Assembly: GCF_029457495.1 (NCBI RefSeq) | Contig: NZ_CP120361.1 | Span: 1,240,001-1,304,000, forward strand | From: Chelativorans sp. AA-79 | GTDB lineage: Bacteria > Pseudomonadota > Alphaproteobacteria > Rhizobiales > Rhizobiaceae | Length of the DNA: 64,000 nt | Direction of reading: 5' to 3' | In this document: in pieces, positions 1-9,593 of the stretch | Layout: each line of letters opens with the position of its first letter | How positions within the stretch are numbered: the stretch's first letter is position 1 | Made by a program: the position numbers and the translations under genes | Notes under the pieces: generated by a model | What the model was told of the DNA's origin: nothing | What the model saw: the letters and a program-made list of their open reading frames with translations, nothing else | Database searches by the model: none

Positions 1-18
1 TCAGAGAGGCGAGGAACG

Positions 19-1326
19 ATGCTTGTAGGCGAATACACGATCCCCGGCATGCATGTGCGCGATCATGTGGTGCCGGTGCCGCTCGACTGGTCGAAGCCCG
101 ACGGCGCGTCGATCGAGGTCTTCGCGCGCGAGGTGGTGGATCCGACGCGCAGGGACGAGGATCTGCCGAAGCTTGCCTTTCTGCAGGGCGGACCCGGCGG
201 CAAGTCGCCCCGCCCGGTTCCCGGCAGTCCGCCCTGGCTTGCGGAGGCGCTCGAGACGCACCGCGTCATCCTCGTGGACCAGCGCGGCACGGGACGCAGC
301 TCGCCCATCGAACGCCGGGTGATGGAGCGCTTTTCCACGGCCGATGCGGCCGCGGACTATCTGGCCTGCTTCCGCGCGGATTCCATCGTCGCCGATTGCG
401 AGCACCTGCGGAAGCAGGTGTTCGGCGGCGGCAGATGGGAGACGCTGGGACAGAGCTATGGCGGGTTCCTCACGCTCACCTACCTTTCGCAGGCGCCGGA
501 GGGCCTTTCCGCCTGCTATGTCACGGGCGGGCTTGCGAGCATCCGTCCTTCGGCGGAGGAGGTCTACCGGCGCACCTATCCGCGCGTGGCCGCGAAGACC
601 GCGCGCTATTACAAGCGCTACCCCGGCGATGTGGAGCGCGTGGGCGCGTTGGCCGACTTCATCGACGCCCATGACGTGCGCCTGCCCGATGGCGACCGCT
701 TGACGGTGCGGCGCCTGCAGACCGTCGGCAACGATTTCGGCATGGCTCCGGGTTTCGAAAACATCCATTGGCTCGTCGACGAGGCATTCTCCGGCCCGGA
801 ACGCCTTTCCGATCACTTCCTTTGGGCGGTGATGTCGTTGACCTCCTACGATTCCAACCCGCTTTTCGCCGTTCTCCAGGAAAGCATCTATGGCGAAGGG
901 GAGGGCGCGACGGACTGGGCGGCGGAACGCGTGCGTGGTGATTTTCCGGAGTTCGTGCCCGAGCGGCGGCCGCTCCTCTTCACTGGCGAGATGTTCTTTC
1001 CCTGGATGTTCGAGGAAATCCGCTCGCTCAGGCCTTTCCGGGCGGGCGCGGAAGCGTTGGCGAAACGGCCGGGCTACAGCCGCCTCTACGATGCTGAGCG
1101 GCTTGCTTCGAACGAGGTGCCGGTCGCGGCCGTGATCTATCACGACGACATGTATGTGGATGCCGGCTTGTCACTCGAGACGGCCGCCCATGTCGGCAAT
1201 CTTCAGTACTGGATCACCAACGAGTACGAGCATGACGGCGTACGTCAGTCGGGCGAGGTCTTCAAGCGGCTGACGAAGCTTGTGAAGGAGAACGGTGGCC
1301 CCCTGAAGGGGGAGGCGCGGGGGTAA
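19..1326 (+). CDS. Prolyl aminopeptidase-like alpha/beta hydrolase (S33 family)
   Basis: A 435-residue alpha/beta-hydrolase fold protein. A GGPGG oxyanion-type motif lies near residue 58, a DQRGTGRS block near residue 90, and the nucleophile elbow GQSYGGF puts the catalytic serine at about residue 146. This order is typical of S33 proline iminopeptidases, which remove N-terminal proline from peptides in the cytoplasm; no signal peptide is seen. GAGGAACG just before the ATG is a good ribosome site. The length fits the long bacterial subfamily. It stands before a DapA-family gene, a RidA gene and a hydroxyproline epimerase, so release of (hydroxy)proline from peptides is a reasonable role. The family is clear; the exact substrate is inferred. 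Confidence 0.85.
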   Translation: MLVGEYTIPGMHVRDHVVPVPLDWSKPDGASIEVFAREVVDPTRRDEDLPKLAFLQGGPGGKSPRPVPGSPPWLAEALETHRVILVDQRGTGRSSPIERRVMERFSTADAAADYLACFRADSIVADCEHLRKQVFGGGRWETLGQSYGGFLTLTYLSQAPEGLSACYVTGGLASIRPSAEEVYRRTYPRVAAKTARYYKRYPGDVERVGALADFIDAHDVRLPDGDRLTVRRLQTVGNDFGMAPGFENIHWLVDEAFSGPERLSDHFLWAVMSLTSYDSNPLFAVLQESIYGEGEGATDWAAERVRGDFPEFVPERRPLLFTGEMFFPWMFEEIRSLRPFRAGAEALAKRPGYSRLYDAERLASNEVPVAAVIYHDDMYVDAGLSLETAAHVGNLQYWITNEYEHDGVRQSGEVFKRLTKLVKENGGPLKGEARG

Positions 1327-1454
1327 ATTCCGCCCCATTTCCGCACCTAGAAGAGGTTCCCGCAAAACAGAATTCCACTCGCTCTTCGCTATCGCACTGC
1401 TCGACTTGACGACGGAATCCGGGCACCTGCCCGATCACGATTCCCGCAACTTTC

Positions 1455-1485
1455 TGTCGACAAACTAAATACAACACTTTAAAGT
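1455..1485. promoter_or_regulatory. Two perfect palindromes before the DapA-family gene
   Basis: In the 196-nt gap before the DapA-family gene there is an 8-bp palindrome TGTCGACA (1455-1462) and a 10-bp palindrome ACTTTAAAGT (1476-1485), in a stretch more AT-rich than its surroundings. Such dyads are typical GntR-type operators. The TGTCGACA core recurs upstream of the divergent hydroxyproline epimerase gene (4579-4588). This suggests one regulator for both genes; no regulator gene lies in this part of the window. Confidence 0.4.
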
Positions 1486-1522
1486 TCAAGCGATCTACAG
1501 TTCACCTTCGCAGAGGAATGGA

Positions 1523-2437
1523 ATGCAGAAGAGCGACTTCCGCGGCGTGTTGCCCGCAATCACCACGAAGATGACGGCTGACCAGGAAGTCGATCTCGCT
1601 GGCGTCCGGGCAGACATTGCCTTCCAGATCGAGGGCGGGGTGGATGCGATCGTGCTCTGCGGCTCGCTGGGCGAGGCTTCCAGCCTGACGCGGGATGAGA
1701 AGATCGCCATAGCCAAGGCCGCGAAGGAAGAGGCGAAGGGACGTCTGCCGATCGTACTCACGATCGCCGAGGATTCCACCGCCGCCGGCGCCTCGCTTGC
1801 CGCGGAAGCCGAAAAGATCGGCGTCGATGGCCTGATGGTGCTGCCAGCCATGCGGTATCTGGCCGATGACCGCGAAGTGGTGGTCCATTACCGTGCCGTC
1901 GCGGCGGCTTCGAAGCTCCCCATCATCATCTACAACAACCCGCTCGCCTACGGCATCAACATCACCACCGAGATGCTGAAGGAGATGGCCGACGAGCCCA
2001 AATTCGTGGCCATCAAGGAATCGACGGGCGACACCCGCCGCATCAACGAGACCATCGACGCGCTCGGCGACCGCTATCAGCTCCTGACCGGCGTGGACGA
2101 TCTGGCGCTCGAAAGTCTGATCCTGGGCTGCTCCGGCTGGATCGCCGGCCTCGTCGTGGCTTTCCCGAAGGAGACGGTGGCGATCTACAGGCTGGCCGCG
2201 CAAGGCCGCATCAAGGAGGCGCTGGAGATCTATCGCTGGTTCCTGCCGCTGCTCCACCTCGATATCGGACCGAAATTCGTCCAGAAGATCAAGCTCTGCG
2301 AACACATCGTGCGCGGCACCTCGCCCGCCGTGCGCCAGCCGCGCCTGCAACTCGTCGGCCAAGAAGAGGCGGAGGTTCGCGCCGTCGTGGAAACGGGGCT
2401 CAAGAATCGTCCCGATCTCAGCAAGTACGGATTTTAA
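1523..2437 (+). CDS. DapA-family lyase/deaminase, probable hydroxyproline-pathway enzyme
   Basis: A 304-residue TIM-barrel protein of the dihydrodipicolinate synthase/N-acetylneuraminate lyase family. A GSLGE loop takes the place of the DapA GTTGE motif. Tyr137 sits in YNNP and the Schiff-base lysine is Lys165 in IKEST, with the 28-residue spacing usual for the family. Known relatives beside hydroxyproline epimerases are pyrroline-4-hydroxy-2-carboxylate deaminases (HypD/LhpC), which turn the oxidised cis-hydroxyproline into alpha-ketoglutarate semialdehyde. The epimerase gene 0.8 kb downstream on the other strand and the RidA gene, whose family clears imine/enamine intermediates, support that role over lysine synthesis. 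The pathway's oxidase and dehydrogenase genes are not in the window, so the assignment is inferred. Confidence 0.72.
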   Translation: MQKSDFRGVLPAITTKMTADQEVDLAGVRADIAFQIEGGVDAIVLCGSLGEASSLTRDEKIAIAKAAKEEAKGRLPIVLTIAEDSTAAGASLAAEAEKIGVDGLMVLPAMRYLADDREVVVHYRAVAAASKLPIIIYNNPLAYGINITTEMLKEMADEPKFVAIKESTGDTRRINETIDALGDRYQLLTGVDDLALESLILGCSGWIAGLVVAFPKETVAIYRLAAQGRIKEALEIYRWFLPLLHLDIGPKFVQKIKLCEHIVRGTSPAVRQPRLQLVGQEEAEVRAVVETGLKNRPDLSKYGF

Positions 2438-2572
2438 GCGGCGCCTGAGCACGAGCTTGCTGCATCCGGCCTTGCCACTTGCGCAGGAACGCGATCGCAG
2501 GCACTAGGCGGCGGGGGACCGGAGAGGTCGCCCGCCTTCTTCATGAACAAGGATCAGGAGTACGGAGCGGAA

Positions 2573-2926
2573 ATGTCCATTGAGCGAATCGAAGTTGGTC
2601 CCCGCATGAGCCAGGTCGTCGTGCACGGCGACACCGTCTATCTCGCCGGCGTCGTTGCCGACAAGCGTGCCGGTACATCCGTGGCGGATCAGACCACGCA
2701 GGTGCTCCGGCGCATCGACGAACTGCTGGCGAAAGCGGGCACGGACAAGACCAAGATCCTCAAGGCGACGATCTGGCTGCGCGACATCGCAAGCTTCGAC
2801 GAGATGAACACCGTCTGGGACAAGTGGGTCTCGCCCGGCAACGCTCCCGCCCGTGCCTGCGTGGAATCCCGCATGGCCGCCCCGGACGTCCTGGTGGAAA
2901 TCCAGGTGACGGCGGTCAAGGGCTGA
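2573..2926 (+). CDS. RidA/YjgF-family imine deaminase
   Basis: A 117-residue RidA-like protein. The start at 2573 is preferred over an in-frame ATG 30 nt upstream because it follows GGAGCGGAA closely and gives the usual family N-terminus MSIERIEVG. The C-terminal block ARACVESRMAAPDVLVEI matches the conserved RidA segment that holds the substrate-binding Arg and Glu. Members hydrolyse reactive enamines or imines to keto compounds. Placed 136 nt after the DapA-family deaminase and near the hydroxyproline epimerase, it could deal with imine intermediates of that pathway. It resembles the diverged RidA subgroup annotated only as RidA family protein. Confidence 0.85.
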   Translation: MSIERIEVGPRMSQVVVHGDTVYLAGVVADKRAGTSVADQTTQVLRRIDELLAKAGTDKTKILKATIWLRDIASFDEMNTVWDKWVSPGNAPARACVESRMAAPDVLVEIQVTAVKG

Positions 2927-2975
2927 GTCCGCCATAAGGGCGGTTCTCTTCCTCGATCGCTGGCGAGCCATTGAT

Positions 2976-3131
2976 GTTCAGGCATGGATCGTCGGGTCAA
3001 GCCCGAGGATGACGAGGAGGAGAGGCTTCAGCCAATCACCGATGCTGGGGCAACCATCGACGCCGGTGGTTTGCCGCTTGCGTTCTTGCAGTCGTCATCC
3101 TCGGGCTTGACCCGAGGATCCATGCCTGAAC
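2976..3131 (+). repeat. MITE-like palindromic intergenic element, copy 1
   Basis: A 156-bp element whose ends are inverted copies of each other, from GTTCAGGCATGGATC at the left to GATCCATGCCTGAAC at the right. Each terminal inverted repeat (about 35 bp) contains its own small hairpin with the core TCGGGTCAAGCCCGA. A second copy lies at 63335-63472 with the interior in the opposite orientation. It encodes no convincing protein, although a frame reads through it. It fills most of the space between the RidA gene and the convergent epimerase gene and may act as a bidirectional terminator. No target-site duplication is visible. Confidence 0.8.
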
Positions 3132-3216
3132 GCTGCCGTATCGCCCACGACCAAAACAAGGGCTGTTGATCGGGGCAGTTGCGGTTCCGTAACTGCCCTT
3201 CCTTTGCCCCGCCCCT

Positions 3217-4221
3217 TCACTCCACCGTGAACCCCTTCACAAAGGGGTCGCGGTCGTCGAGGAAGATGGTGTTGTAGCCTGTGATCCAGGCTTGGCCGGC
3301 GACGGAGGGCACGATGGCGTCGTATTCGCCGACCTTGGCTGCCGCCTCCACCTTGCCCCAGAACAGGCTGCCGATGATGCTCTCGTGGACGAAGCTGTCG
3401 CCCACCGTGAGCTCGCCCTTGCCCGCCTTCTGTGCCATGCGGGCGGAGGTGCCGGTGCCGCAGGGCGAGCGGTCGATGGCCTTCTCGCCATAGAAGACCG
3501 CGTTGCGGGCGTCGGCCTCCGGATGCTTCGGCGTACCGGTCCACATCACGTGGCGGAGGCCCTTGATGGTCTGAAATTCCGGGTGCTGGAAGGTGTACTT
3601 CTCGTTGATCAGATGGCGGGCCACCGGCGATAGCTGCTGAATGTCGAAGGCCGAGAACTGGCTCATATCCTCGAAGCCGGGCTGCGGCTCGAAGATCGCG
3701 TAGAAATTGCCGCCATAGGCGACGTCGAATTTCAACGGGCCGACGCCGGGAAGATCGATCTCCAGATTTCTCGCGTAAAGGAAGGAGGGCACGTTGGTGA
3801 TCTTCACCCTGGTCACGTGCCCGGCATCGTCCATCTCGTATTCGGCCTCGATGATGCCGGCCGGCACTTCGAGCCTGAGCCTGCCGGGCACGCTGGGCGT
3901 CACGAGTCCTTCCTCGATCATCACGGTCACGGTGCCGATCGTGCCATGGCCGCACATGGGCAGGCAGCCCGAAGTCTCGATGAAGAGGATCGAGCCGTCC
4001 ACGTCGTCGCGGAGGGCGGGATAGAGGATCGAGCCGCTCATCACGTCGTGCCCGCGCGGCTCGAACATCAGGCCGGTGCGGATCCAGTCATATTCGGCGA
4101 CGAAATGCTCGCGCCTCGCGTTCATCGTGTCGCCTTTGAGATCGGGGCCGCCGCCTGCGATCACGCGCACGGGGTTGCCGCAGGTGTGGGCGTCGATGCA
4201 GAAGAAGCTTTTCCTGGCCAT
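3217..4221 (-). CDS. 4-hydroxyproline 2-epimerase (proline racemase family)
   Basis: A 334-residue member of the proline racemase family. Both catalytic cysteines are present: Cys90 in MCGHGTIG and Cys254 in SPCGTGTSA. Two cysteines mark racemases/epimerases, whereas the related trans-3-hydroxyproline dehydratases have Thr at the second position. The start at 4221 follows AGGTTCACC and gives MARKSFFCIDAH; an upstream in-frame ATG adds 22 unlikely residues. The enzyme would convert trans-4-L- to cis-4-D-hydroxyproline, the first step of hydroxyproline catabolism. It is convergent with the DapA-family and RidA genes. Proline racemase activity cannot be excluded from sequence alone. Confidence 0.87.
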   Translation of the reverse strand: MARKSFFCIDAHTCGNPVRVIAGGGPDLKGDTMNARREHFVAEYDWIRTGLMFEPRGHDVMSGSILYPALRDDVDGSILFIETSGCLPMCGHGTIGTVTVMIEEGLVTPSVPGRLRLEVPAGIIEAEYEMDDAGHVTRVKITNVPSFLYARNLEIDLPGVGPLKFDVAYGGNFYAIFEPQPGFEDMSQFSAFDIQQLSPVARHLINEKYTFQHPEFQTIKGLRHVMWTGTPKHPEADARNAVFYGEKAIDRSPCGTGTSARMAQKAGKGELTVGDSFVHESIIGSLFWGKVEAAAKVGEYDAIVPSVAGQAWITGYNTIFLDDRDPFVKGFTVE

Positions 4222-4678
4222 GGTGAACCTATTGAAGGCTGTTGATGCTGTAGGAAGCAAGTTGGACAGCGTCGCCTCGTCGAGCACGCCGGCGGGCGCC
4301 GGCGAGAAACGAGGATGGACCGGGGCAGCGTATCATGGACGGTGCGCATGCCCTGTCGCCCGCCCACCCCTTGCCGGCGCTGCGTCCGTCATCCTCCCGG
4401 CCGCGGCCATCAAGCATCACTCCGTAGTCGCTCCCGCCATTGCCCGTTATCGGCATCGTTTTCCAGCATGCTGCTGGTAAGAATGGCTAGGAGTATGGCG
4501 CTACGTGGTTTCATGACGGTTTCCGTTCCCCAGGAGCTTCGTTGTCCTCTGCTCCTCGCATTCCATATCGTATCCAAATTGTCGACAACACAGAAATCGT
4601 GCCGAACTCCAGCAGGATTTTCATCCCAGGCCGGGGGCGTTCAGCCGTGGTACCGGCGCGATGCCGGGCTATGTCGCT
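4222..4678. promoter_or_regulatory. 457-nt gap with a TTGTCGACAA palindrome upstream of the epimerase
   Basis: No credible gene is seen here; the open frames lack family-like sequence and ribosome sites. The notable feature is a perfect 10-bp palindrome TTGTCGACAA at 4579-4588, which shares its TGTCGACA core with the palindrome before the DapA-family gene (1455-1462). The epimerase is transcribed leftward from 4221, so the dyad would lie about 360 nt upstream of its start. That implies a long leader if it is the operator. Confidence 0.35.
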
Positions 4679-5305
4679 TCAGGTGTCTCTTTGGAGATCG
4701 GAAACCAGTCTTCTTCTCTCTCGCCTTCCTCTGATCTGCTTGGTTGCGATGTCTTCGCCTTCGATGTGGATCCGGCCTTCCTCGTCGTGCAGGACGAATC
4801 GTCTTCGGGCGCCGATGGGGAGATCTTCCTGGCCATATATTCCCAGGACCTCGATCGTGACGGCGGTCACCGCCGCCTGCTCCGCGCGGGAGGCGACGGA
4901 GCCCCCGGTCTGGGTTTTCAGAACATGGCGCACAAGGCTGCCGAAGGTTCCGATATCCCTGATCTCGCCGGTCGATAAAGGACCCTGCCGGGTGCGCAGC
5001 CGCGGATCGTTTGGAACGCCGTCACCCTCCAGCTCCAGCACGTCGGTCACGGGGCAGATCAGCGTCGCATCGGGGGTGTCCAGCGTCACGATGACGCTTT
5101 GCACGTAGACCGGCCCGGAACTCATATTGCTGACAAAACAGCGTCCTTCCAGGTCTTCGCCGGCACCGCGCGTTATGAGAAGCGTCGCGCGCAGCTGCCG
5201 GCGGTAACTGCTGACGAAGACCTGCAGATAGATCACCCAAACCAGCAGCGTTCCGGCCCCCGTCAGTGCGGTGATCAGGTCATGGTTCTGTTCGATCCAC
5301 TGCAA
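4679..5305 (-). CDS. Small single-span membrane protein of unknown function
   Basis: A 208-residue protein with one N-terminal transmembrane segment (about residues 10-32) followed by a soluble, probably cytoplasmic, beta-rich region and a very basic tail (RGRRERRRL near residue 195). I do not recognise the family. It lies 32 nt downstream of the BCCT transporter gene on the same strand, so the two are probably cotranscribed. It may be an accessory or regulatory partner of the transporter, but this rests only on position. The start beginning MQWIEQNHDL gives a sensible short periplasmic N-terminus. Confidence 0.7.
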   Translation of the reverse strand: MQWIEQNHDLITALTGAGTLLVWVIYLQVFVSSYRRQLRATLLITRGAGEDLEGRCFVSNMSSGPVYVQSVIVTLDTPDATLICPVTDVLELEGDGVPNDPRLRTRQGPLSTGEIRDIGTFGSLVRHVLKTQTGGSVASRAEQAAVTAVTIEVLGIYGQEDLPIGARRRFVLHDEEGRIHIEGEDIATKQIRGRRERRRLVSDLQRDT

Positions 5306-5337
5306 TCGAATCCCCTGGTTGGGCCGCCGGCGTCAAT

Positions 5338-7338
5338 TCAGGACTGGGGAACATCCGGCGCATGTTCGGGGGCGCCGACAACCAAGGAGGCTTCCGGCGA
5401 CTGGACGAGCTGCAGGTAACGATCGAACTGTACGAGCACGTCGTCGATGATCTGCTGCTGCGCCATGCCCATGAGATCGTAGCCGCGGCTGCCGTCGCTG
5501 AAGTAGGTCCGTGCTTCGTAGCGCAGATTCCCTTGGGCCGCTTCGAGCGCGGAGAAGGCCGGTAGACGATAGGCGGTCGGCTGGACGCCATAGACGAAAT
5601 CGCGCATGCCGCTTGCGGGAACGGTGAGCGAGACGGAATATTCGCCGTTCTCGCGCGTAACGTTGGCCGGGCGACCGCGCTTCTCGATCTCCTGTGCCAC
5701 GTTTTCCAGGGCGGGCGCGACAACCTTGGCGATATGACTGGTCACCTCCGCCTCGGTGGGCGCATTGAGGATCAGGCCAAGGCGGCGTTGCCAGGTGAGC
5801 CCTGCGGCAGGATGAGCCTGGGGCACGCTCACGGTGGAGCCAACCTGTGTCTGCGCGACGTCCGACTTCATGCCCTTGAACAGCGCCCAGACCAGGGCGA
5901 GCATGATCAGGGAGAAAGGAAGCGCGGTGGCGATGGTGGCCGACTGGAGAGCCGCAAGGCCGCCGGCCAGCAGGAGGACAGCCGCGATCATGCCTTCGAG
6001 TACGCACCAGAAGACGCGCTGGCGCGTGGTCGTGTGCGTCTCGCCGCCTGCCGCGATCGTGTCCACCACGAGGGAACCTGAGTCGGAGGAGGTGATGAAG
6101 AACACCGCCACCAGCAGGACAGCCAGCGAGGAGGTCACCGCTGGAAGCGGCAGGTACTGGAAGAACTGGAACAAGGCCACGGACAAATCCTCGGATACCG
6201 CGGAGGCCAGGGCCCCGCCGGCGACGGTGGTGTCGATAAACAGGGCGGTGTTGCCGAAGACGGTCATCCAGAGGAAGGTGAAACCCGCGGGGATGAAGAG
6301 AACCGCGATCACGAATTCACGGACCGTCCGGCCGCGGGAAATCCGGGCGATGAACATGCCGACGAAGGGCGACCAGGAGATCCACCATGCCCAGTAGAAG
6401 AGCGTCCAGGCGTCGATCCACGGGCGCGGCTCGTAGGCATAGATGTTGAAGGTGCGCAGCACGATCGTGTCGAGATAGAAACCGATGTTCTGAACGAAGT
6501 CCCGCAGGAGCTGGGCCGTCGGGCCGACCGACAGGACGAAGAGCATGAGGAGCAGGGCAAGGACCAGGTTGAACTCGCTCAAGCGGCGGATGCCCTTGTC
6601 GACGCCGGTGATCACCGAGACCGTGGCGACCGTCGTGATGGCGGCGATGAGGACGAGCTGGACCGGCGCGCCGATCGGCAGGCCGAGAAGATAACTAAGG
6701 CCGGCATTGATCTGCAGGACACCGAAGCCCAGCGAGGTGGCTATGCCGAACAGCGTTCCGCAGATGGCGAAGATATCGACCGCGTGCCCGATCGGACCGT
6801 CGATCCGATGCTTGAGAAGCGGGTAGAGGCCGGAGCGGACGGTGAGCGGAAGATTGTAGCGGTAGCCGAAATAAGCCAGCGACAGGCCCACCACGGCGTA
6901 GATCGCCCAGGCATGGAAACCCCAGTGGAAAAAAGTGACGCTCATGGCCTCGCGCTGCGCCGCGATGGTTCCGGGCTCGGCTTCCGGCGGCGCCGAGAAA
7001 TGGGTCATCGGTTCGCCCACCGCGAAATACATGAGCCCGATCCCCATGCCGGCCGCGAAGAGCATGGCCACCCAGGACACATAGCGGAAGTCAGGCGTCG
7101 AATCGTCCGGACCGAGCTTCAGGTCGCCGAAACGGCTCGCGGCAAAGAGGATGACAGAACCGATGAAGATCCCCACCGACAGCAGATAGAGCCAGCCGAA
7201 GGTGCCGAGAATCCAGCTTTGTGCCGCGGCGAAGATCGCCTCTGACTGGCCCGGAAAGAAGACGCCGATGGCCAGGAATATAGCCGTAATGGCGACGGAG
7301 CCGAAAAACACCGGCGGATTGATAACAAAGCCGAACAT
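5338..7338 (-). CDS. BCCT-family choline/betaine transporter (BetT-like)
   Basis: A 666-residue secondary transporter with the betaine-choline-carnitine transporter signature: [14 protein letters not shown] near residue 97, the tryptophan-rich [14 protein letters not shown] block in TM8, and twelve predicted membrane spans. A cytoplasmic C-terminal extension of about 160 residues resembles that of BetT, the proton-coupled choline carrier, rather than the shorter BetP tail. In known members this tail responds to osmotic state. The start at 7338 ([11 protein letters not shown]) follows GAGGTGCGCCC; an in-frame ATG 105 nt upstream would add a basic, unlikely leader. The likely role is uptake of choline or glycine betaine for osmoprotection or catabolism. 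The substrate is not fixed by sequence. Confidence 0.9.
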   Translation of the reverse strand: MFGFVINPPVFFGSVAITAIFLAIGVFFPGQSEAIFAAAQSWILGTFGWLYLLSVGIFIGSVILFAASRFGDLKLGPDDSTPDFRYVSWVAMLFAAGMGIGLMYFAVGEPMTHFSAPPEAEPGTIAAQREAMSVTFFHWGFHAWAIYAVVGLSLAYFGYRYNLPLTVRSGLYPLLKHRIDGPIGHAVDIFAICGTLFGIATSLGFGVLQINAGLSYLLGLPIGAPVQLVLIAAITTVATVSVITGVDKGIRRLSEFNLVLALLLMLFVLSVGPTAQLLRDFVQNIGFYLDTIVLRTFNIYAYEPRPWIDAWTLFYWAWWISWSPFVGMFIARISRGRTVREFVIAVLFIPAGFTFLWMTVFGNTALFIDTTVAGGALASAVSEDLSVALFQFFQYLPLPAVTSSLAVLLVAVFFITSSDSGSLVVDTIAAGGETHTTTRQRVFWCVLEGMIAAVLLLAGGLAALQSATIATALPFSLIMLALVWALFKGMKSDVAQTQVGSTVSVPQAHPAAGLTWQRRLGLILNAPTEAEVTSHIAKVVAPALENVAQEIEKRGRPANVTRENGEYSVSLTVPASGMRDFVYGVQPTAYRLPAFSALEAAQGNLRYEARTYFSDGSRGYDLMGMAQQQIIDDVLVQFDRYLQLVQSPEASLVVGAPEHAPDVPQS

Positions 7339-7484
7339 GGGCGCACCTCGAAGATTAGAACGCAACCGGGAAAACAGATTCGATACCCAATGAGCAAGAA
7401 GAGGTCGAACAAAACTGATGTTTCTCGATAATTGGGCGGCCAAATGCGTTTGGTGATCTCGGCCCGCATTCTAACAACAAACAT

Positions 7485-8960
7485 CTATCGCTCAACCACC
7501 GGCAGCGGTTTTCGGGCCGGCCCGTGGATAACCGATCCGTCCGCGGTGAAGATCGAGCCGTGACAGGGGCAGTCCCAGGTCCGGTCCGCATTGTTCCAGG
7601 TGACGGTGCAGCCTTTGTGGGTGCAGCTTGCGGAAAGCGTGTGGAGGCCGCCGTTCTCGTCCCGCCAGGCGGCGATCTTCTCCTCGCCGCGCACGAGCAC
7701 GCCTCCCTGGCCGGGCTCGATCTCATCGAGGCTGCGCACAATGGACTGGCTGTCGCCGCTCTTGTGGAAATCCTCCGGATAGGGCCGCGTCGGATCGTAC
7801 AGCGCTAGCCACGGATTCGGGCGTCCGGCGATCCGATCGGCGATCATCATGCCCACTGCCGTGCCGTTGCTGATGCCCCAGGCGTTGAAGCCCGTGGCGA
7901 TATGGAATCCCGCGGCCTCTTCCGGATCCGGCTCCCCGGCATAGGGCACGCGGTCGGCTGTATCATAGTCCTCGTTGCACCAGCGCCACAGCGCTTCGCC
8001 AACCGGCAGGTGTGCGCGCGCCCATTGTTCGAGCTCCACGAAACGGGCCGCCACATTGCCGTCCTGGCCGGTCCGGAAATGCGGACCGAGCGCGACCAGC
8101 ACAGGGCCCGCGGCATCACGGCCGGTGCGCAGCGAGCGCGAAGGCTCTTCCACGGTGATGAACATGCCGTCGATGATCGCAGGGTCATCGATGCGGAAGG
8201 CTATGGCGACATGGCTCCTCGGCTGTGTGCGGTGCGACATGCCGACCGGGCTCTTCACGGTCATATTGGTCGCCACCACCACGTTTTCCGCGTGTACGGT
8301 GCCGCCGTCGGTGACCACGCGCCAGCGGCTCGCGTCCTCGATCAGGCGTGCACGGCTGTTCTCGAAGATCTGTCCGCCACGGGTCTTCACCATGGCGGCG
8401 AGGCCGATCAGATATCGCGCCGGGTTGAACTGCGCCTGATCAGGAAAGCGAAGGGCGCCGGCCGTCTCGAAGGGAAGGGGAGCGCGGTCGAGAACCTCCG
8501 CTTCGAGCCCAAGGCTGCGCGCGGCCTCTGCCTCCGCCTCGATCCTGGGGCGGATCGCAGGATCCCGCGTGTAGGCATAGGCGGATCTTTCCTCCAGGCC
8601 GCAGGAAATGCCATGCTCGGCGACCCAGCTTCTGATCTGCCCGGCGCCGGCGCTGTTCGCCTCGGCGTAGTCGCGGGCGCGGTCCAGCCCGATCGCGTCG
8701 ATCAGGTCCCGATAGATGAGCCGGTGCTGCGTCGTGATCTTGGCCGTCGAGCGGCCCGTGACCTGGCGGCCGACCCGCAGTCCCTCGACAACGATGACGG
8801 AGCGGCCCGCTTCGAGGAGCCGCAAGGCTGTGGTCAGGCCGACAATGCCCGCCCCCACCACCACCGTCTCGGCATGAATGGAGCCGTCCAGGGATGGGTA
8901 TTCGGCCGCTTGCGCGTTTTCCGTCCAGCAGCAGCCTGGTTTTCCCGAGAGCGCGCTCAT
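7485..8960 (-). CDS. FAD-dependent oxidoreductase with C-terminal Rieske [2Fe-2S] domain
   Basis: A 491-residue fusion. Residues 30-400 form a DAO-type FAD oxidoreductase, with the dinucleotide-binding GAGIVGLTTALRL near residue 36. The C-terminal 100 residues form a Rieske domain whose ligands are seen in CTHKGC (446-451) and CPCHGS (464-469), giving the Cys-His/Cys-His pattern. No signal peptide is evident. It overlaps no neighbour but starts 4 nt after the PEBP-family gene and precedes the BCCT transporter gene. The substrate of this widespread DAO-Rieske family is not established; an amine or N-methylated substrate would suit the transporter, but this is speculative. Confidence 0.88.
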   Translation of the reverse strand: MSALSGKPGCCWTENAQAAEYPSLDGSIHAETVVVGAGIVGLTTALRLLEAGRSVIVVEGLRVGRQVTGRSTAKITTQHRLIYRDLIDAIGLDRARDYAEANSAGAGQIRSWVAEHGISCGLEERSAYAYTRDPAIRPRIEAEAEAARSLGLEAEVLDRAPLPFETAGALRFPDQAQFNPARYLIGLAAMVKTRGGQIFENSRARLIEDASRWRVVTDGGTVHAENVVVATNMTVKSPVGMSHRTQPRSHVAIAFRIDDPAIIDGMFITVEEPSRSLRTGRDAAGPVLVALGPHFRTGQDGNVAARFVELEQWARAHLPVGEALWRWCNEDYDTADRVPYAGEPDPEEAAGFHIATGFNAWGISNGTAVGMMIADRIAGRPNPWLALYDPTRPYPEDFHKSGDSQSIVRSLDEIEPGQGGVLVRGEEKIAAWRDENGGLHTLSASCTHKGCTVTWNNADRTWDCPCHGSIFTADGSVIHGPARKPLPVVER

Positions 8961-8964
8961 CGGC

Positions 8965-9432
8965 TCACACCTTCTCGTAGGTGCCGACGAACTCGGCTTC
9001 GGCGATCACATGCGGCTTTGCCTGATCGAGCATGTCCTCGATCCTCGCCTTGCCGTCACAGTGGAGCGTCTCCACGTCGAGCGCGGCGAGACGGAAATGG
9101 TAGTGGTGAACGCCGTGACCCTTGGGCGGCTGGGGACCGTCATAATGCGGGTTGCCGAAATCGTTGACCCCATGGCCGAGGCTTTCCGTCTTGGCGCCCG
9201 CAGTCGTGCTCTCGGGAAGCCGGTCGCGGTTTGCGTCTATGTCGTAGACGCCCCAGTGGCGGAATGTGCCGGAGGGTGCGTCGGGATCCTCCACCACCAG
9301 CATGAAGCTCTTGGCTCCGGCCGGCGCATCCCGCCAGACCAGCGGCGGCGAGACGTTCTCTCCGTCGCGGACGAATCTGTCCGGAATCCGCTCTCCGTCG
9401 CGGAAGGCTGGGCTTTCGAGCGTGAATGCCAT
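8965..9432 (-). CDS. YbhB/YbcL-family PEBP-like protein
   Basis: A 155-residue phosphatidylethanolamine-binding-protein homologue. The DPDAPSGTFRHWGVYDI segment (about residues 69-85) and the later PHYDGPQPPKGHGVHHYHF segment are the two conserved ligand-site motifs of the family. There is no signal peptide, so it is the cytoplasmic YbhB type. The biochemical role of bacterial members is unsettled. It is the first gene of a leftward run with the FAD/Rieske oxidoreductase (4-nt gap) and is preceded by GGAGGAACC. Confidence 0.92.
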   Translation of the reverse strand: MAFTLESPAFRDGERIPDRFVRDGENVSPPLVWRDAPAGAKSFMLVVEDPDAPSGTFRHWGVYDIDANRDRLPESTTAGAKTESLGHGVNDFGNPHYDGPQPPKGHGVHHYHFRLAALDVETLHCDGKARIEDMLDQAKPHVIAEAEFVGTYEKV

Positions 9433-9593
9433 CGGTTCCTCCTTGATTCTGATCGCGTCCTGCCGCCCGAACCCGGGACTGCCTCAACGGTTCCGAAGCC
9501 GTGCCGGACCGGCGCCAGGGGCGGTGGGGCTGGAACCATGCGGCGGCCGGTATGGTTTGCCCGGACGCGCGGTGGCGCTCAAAGGGTTTCCAG

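Noticed and set aside
2984-3169. A small frame within the MITE-like element (MDRRVKPEDDEEER...)
   Set aside because: The reading is a by-product of the palindromic repeat, whose second copy reads similarly on the opposite strand; there is no ribosome site or conserved protein.
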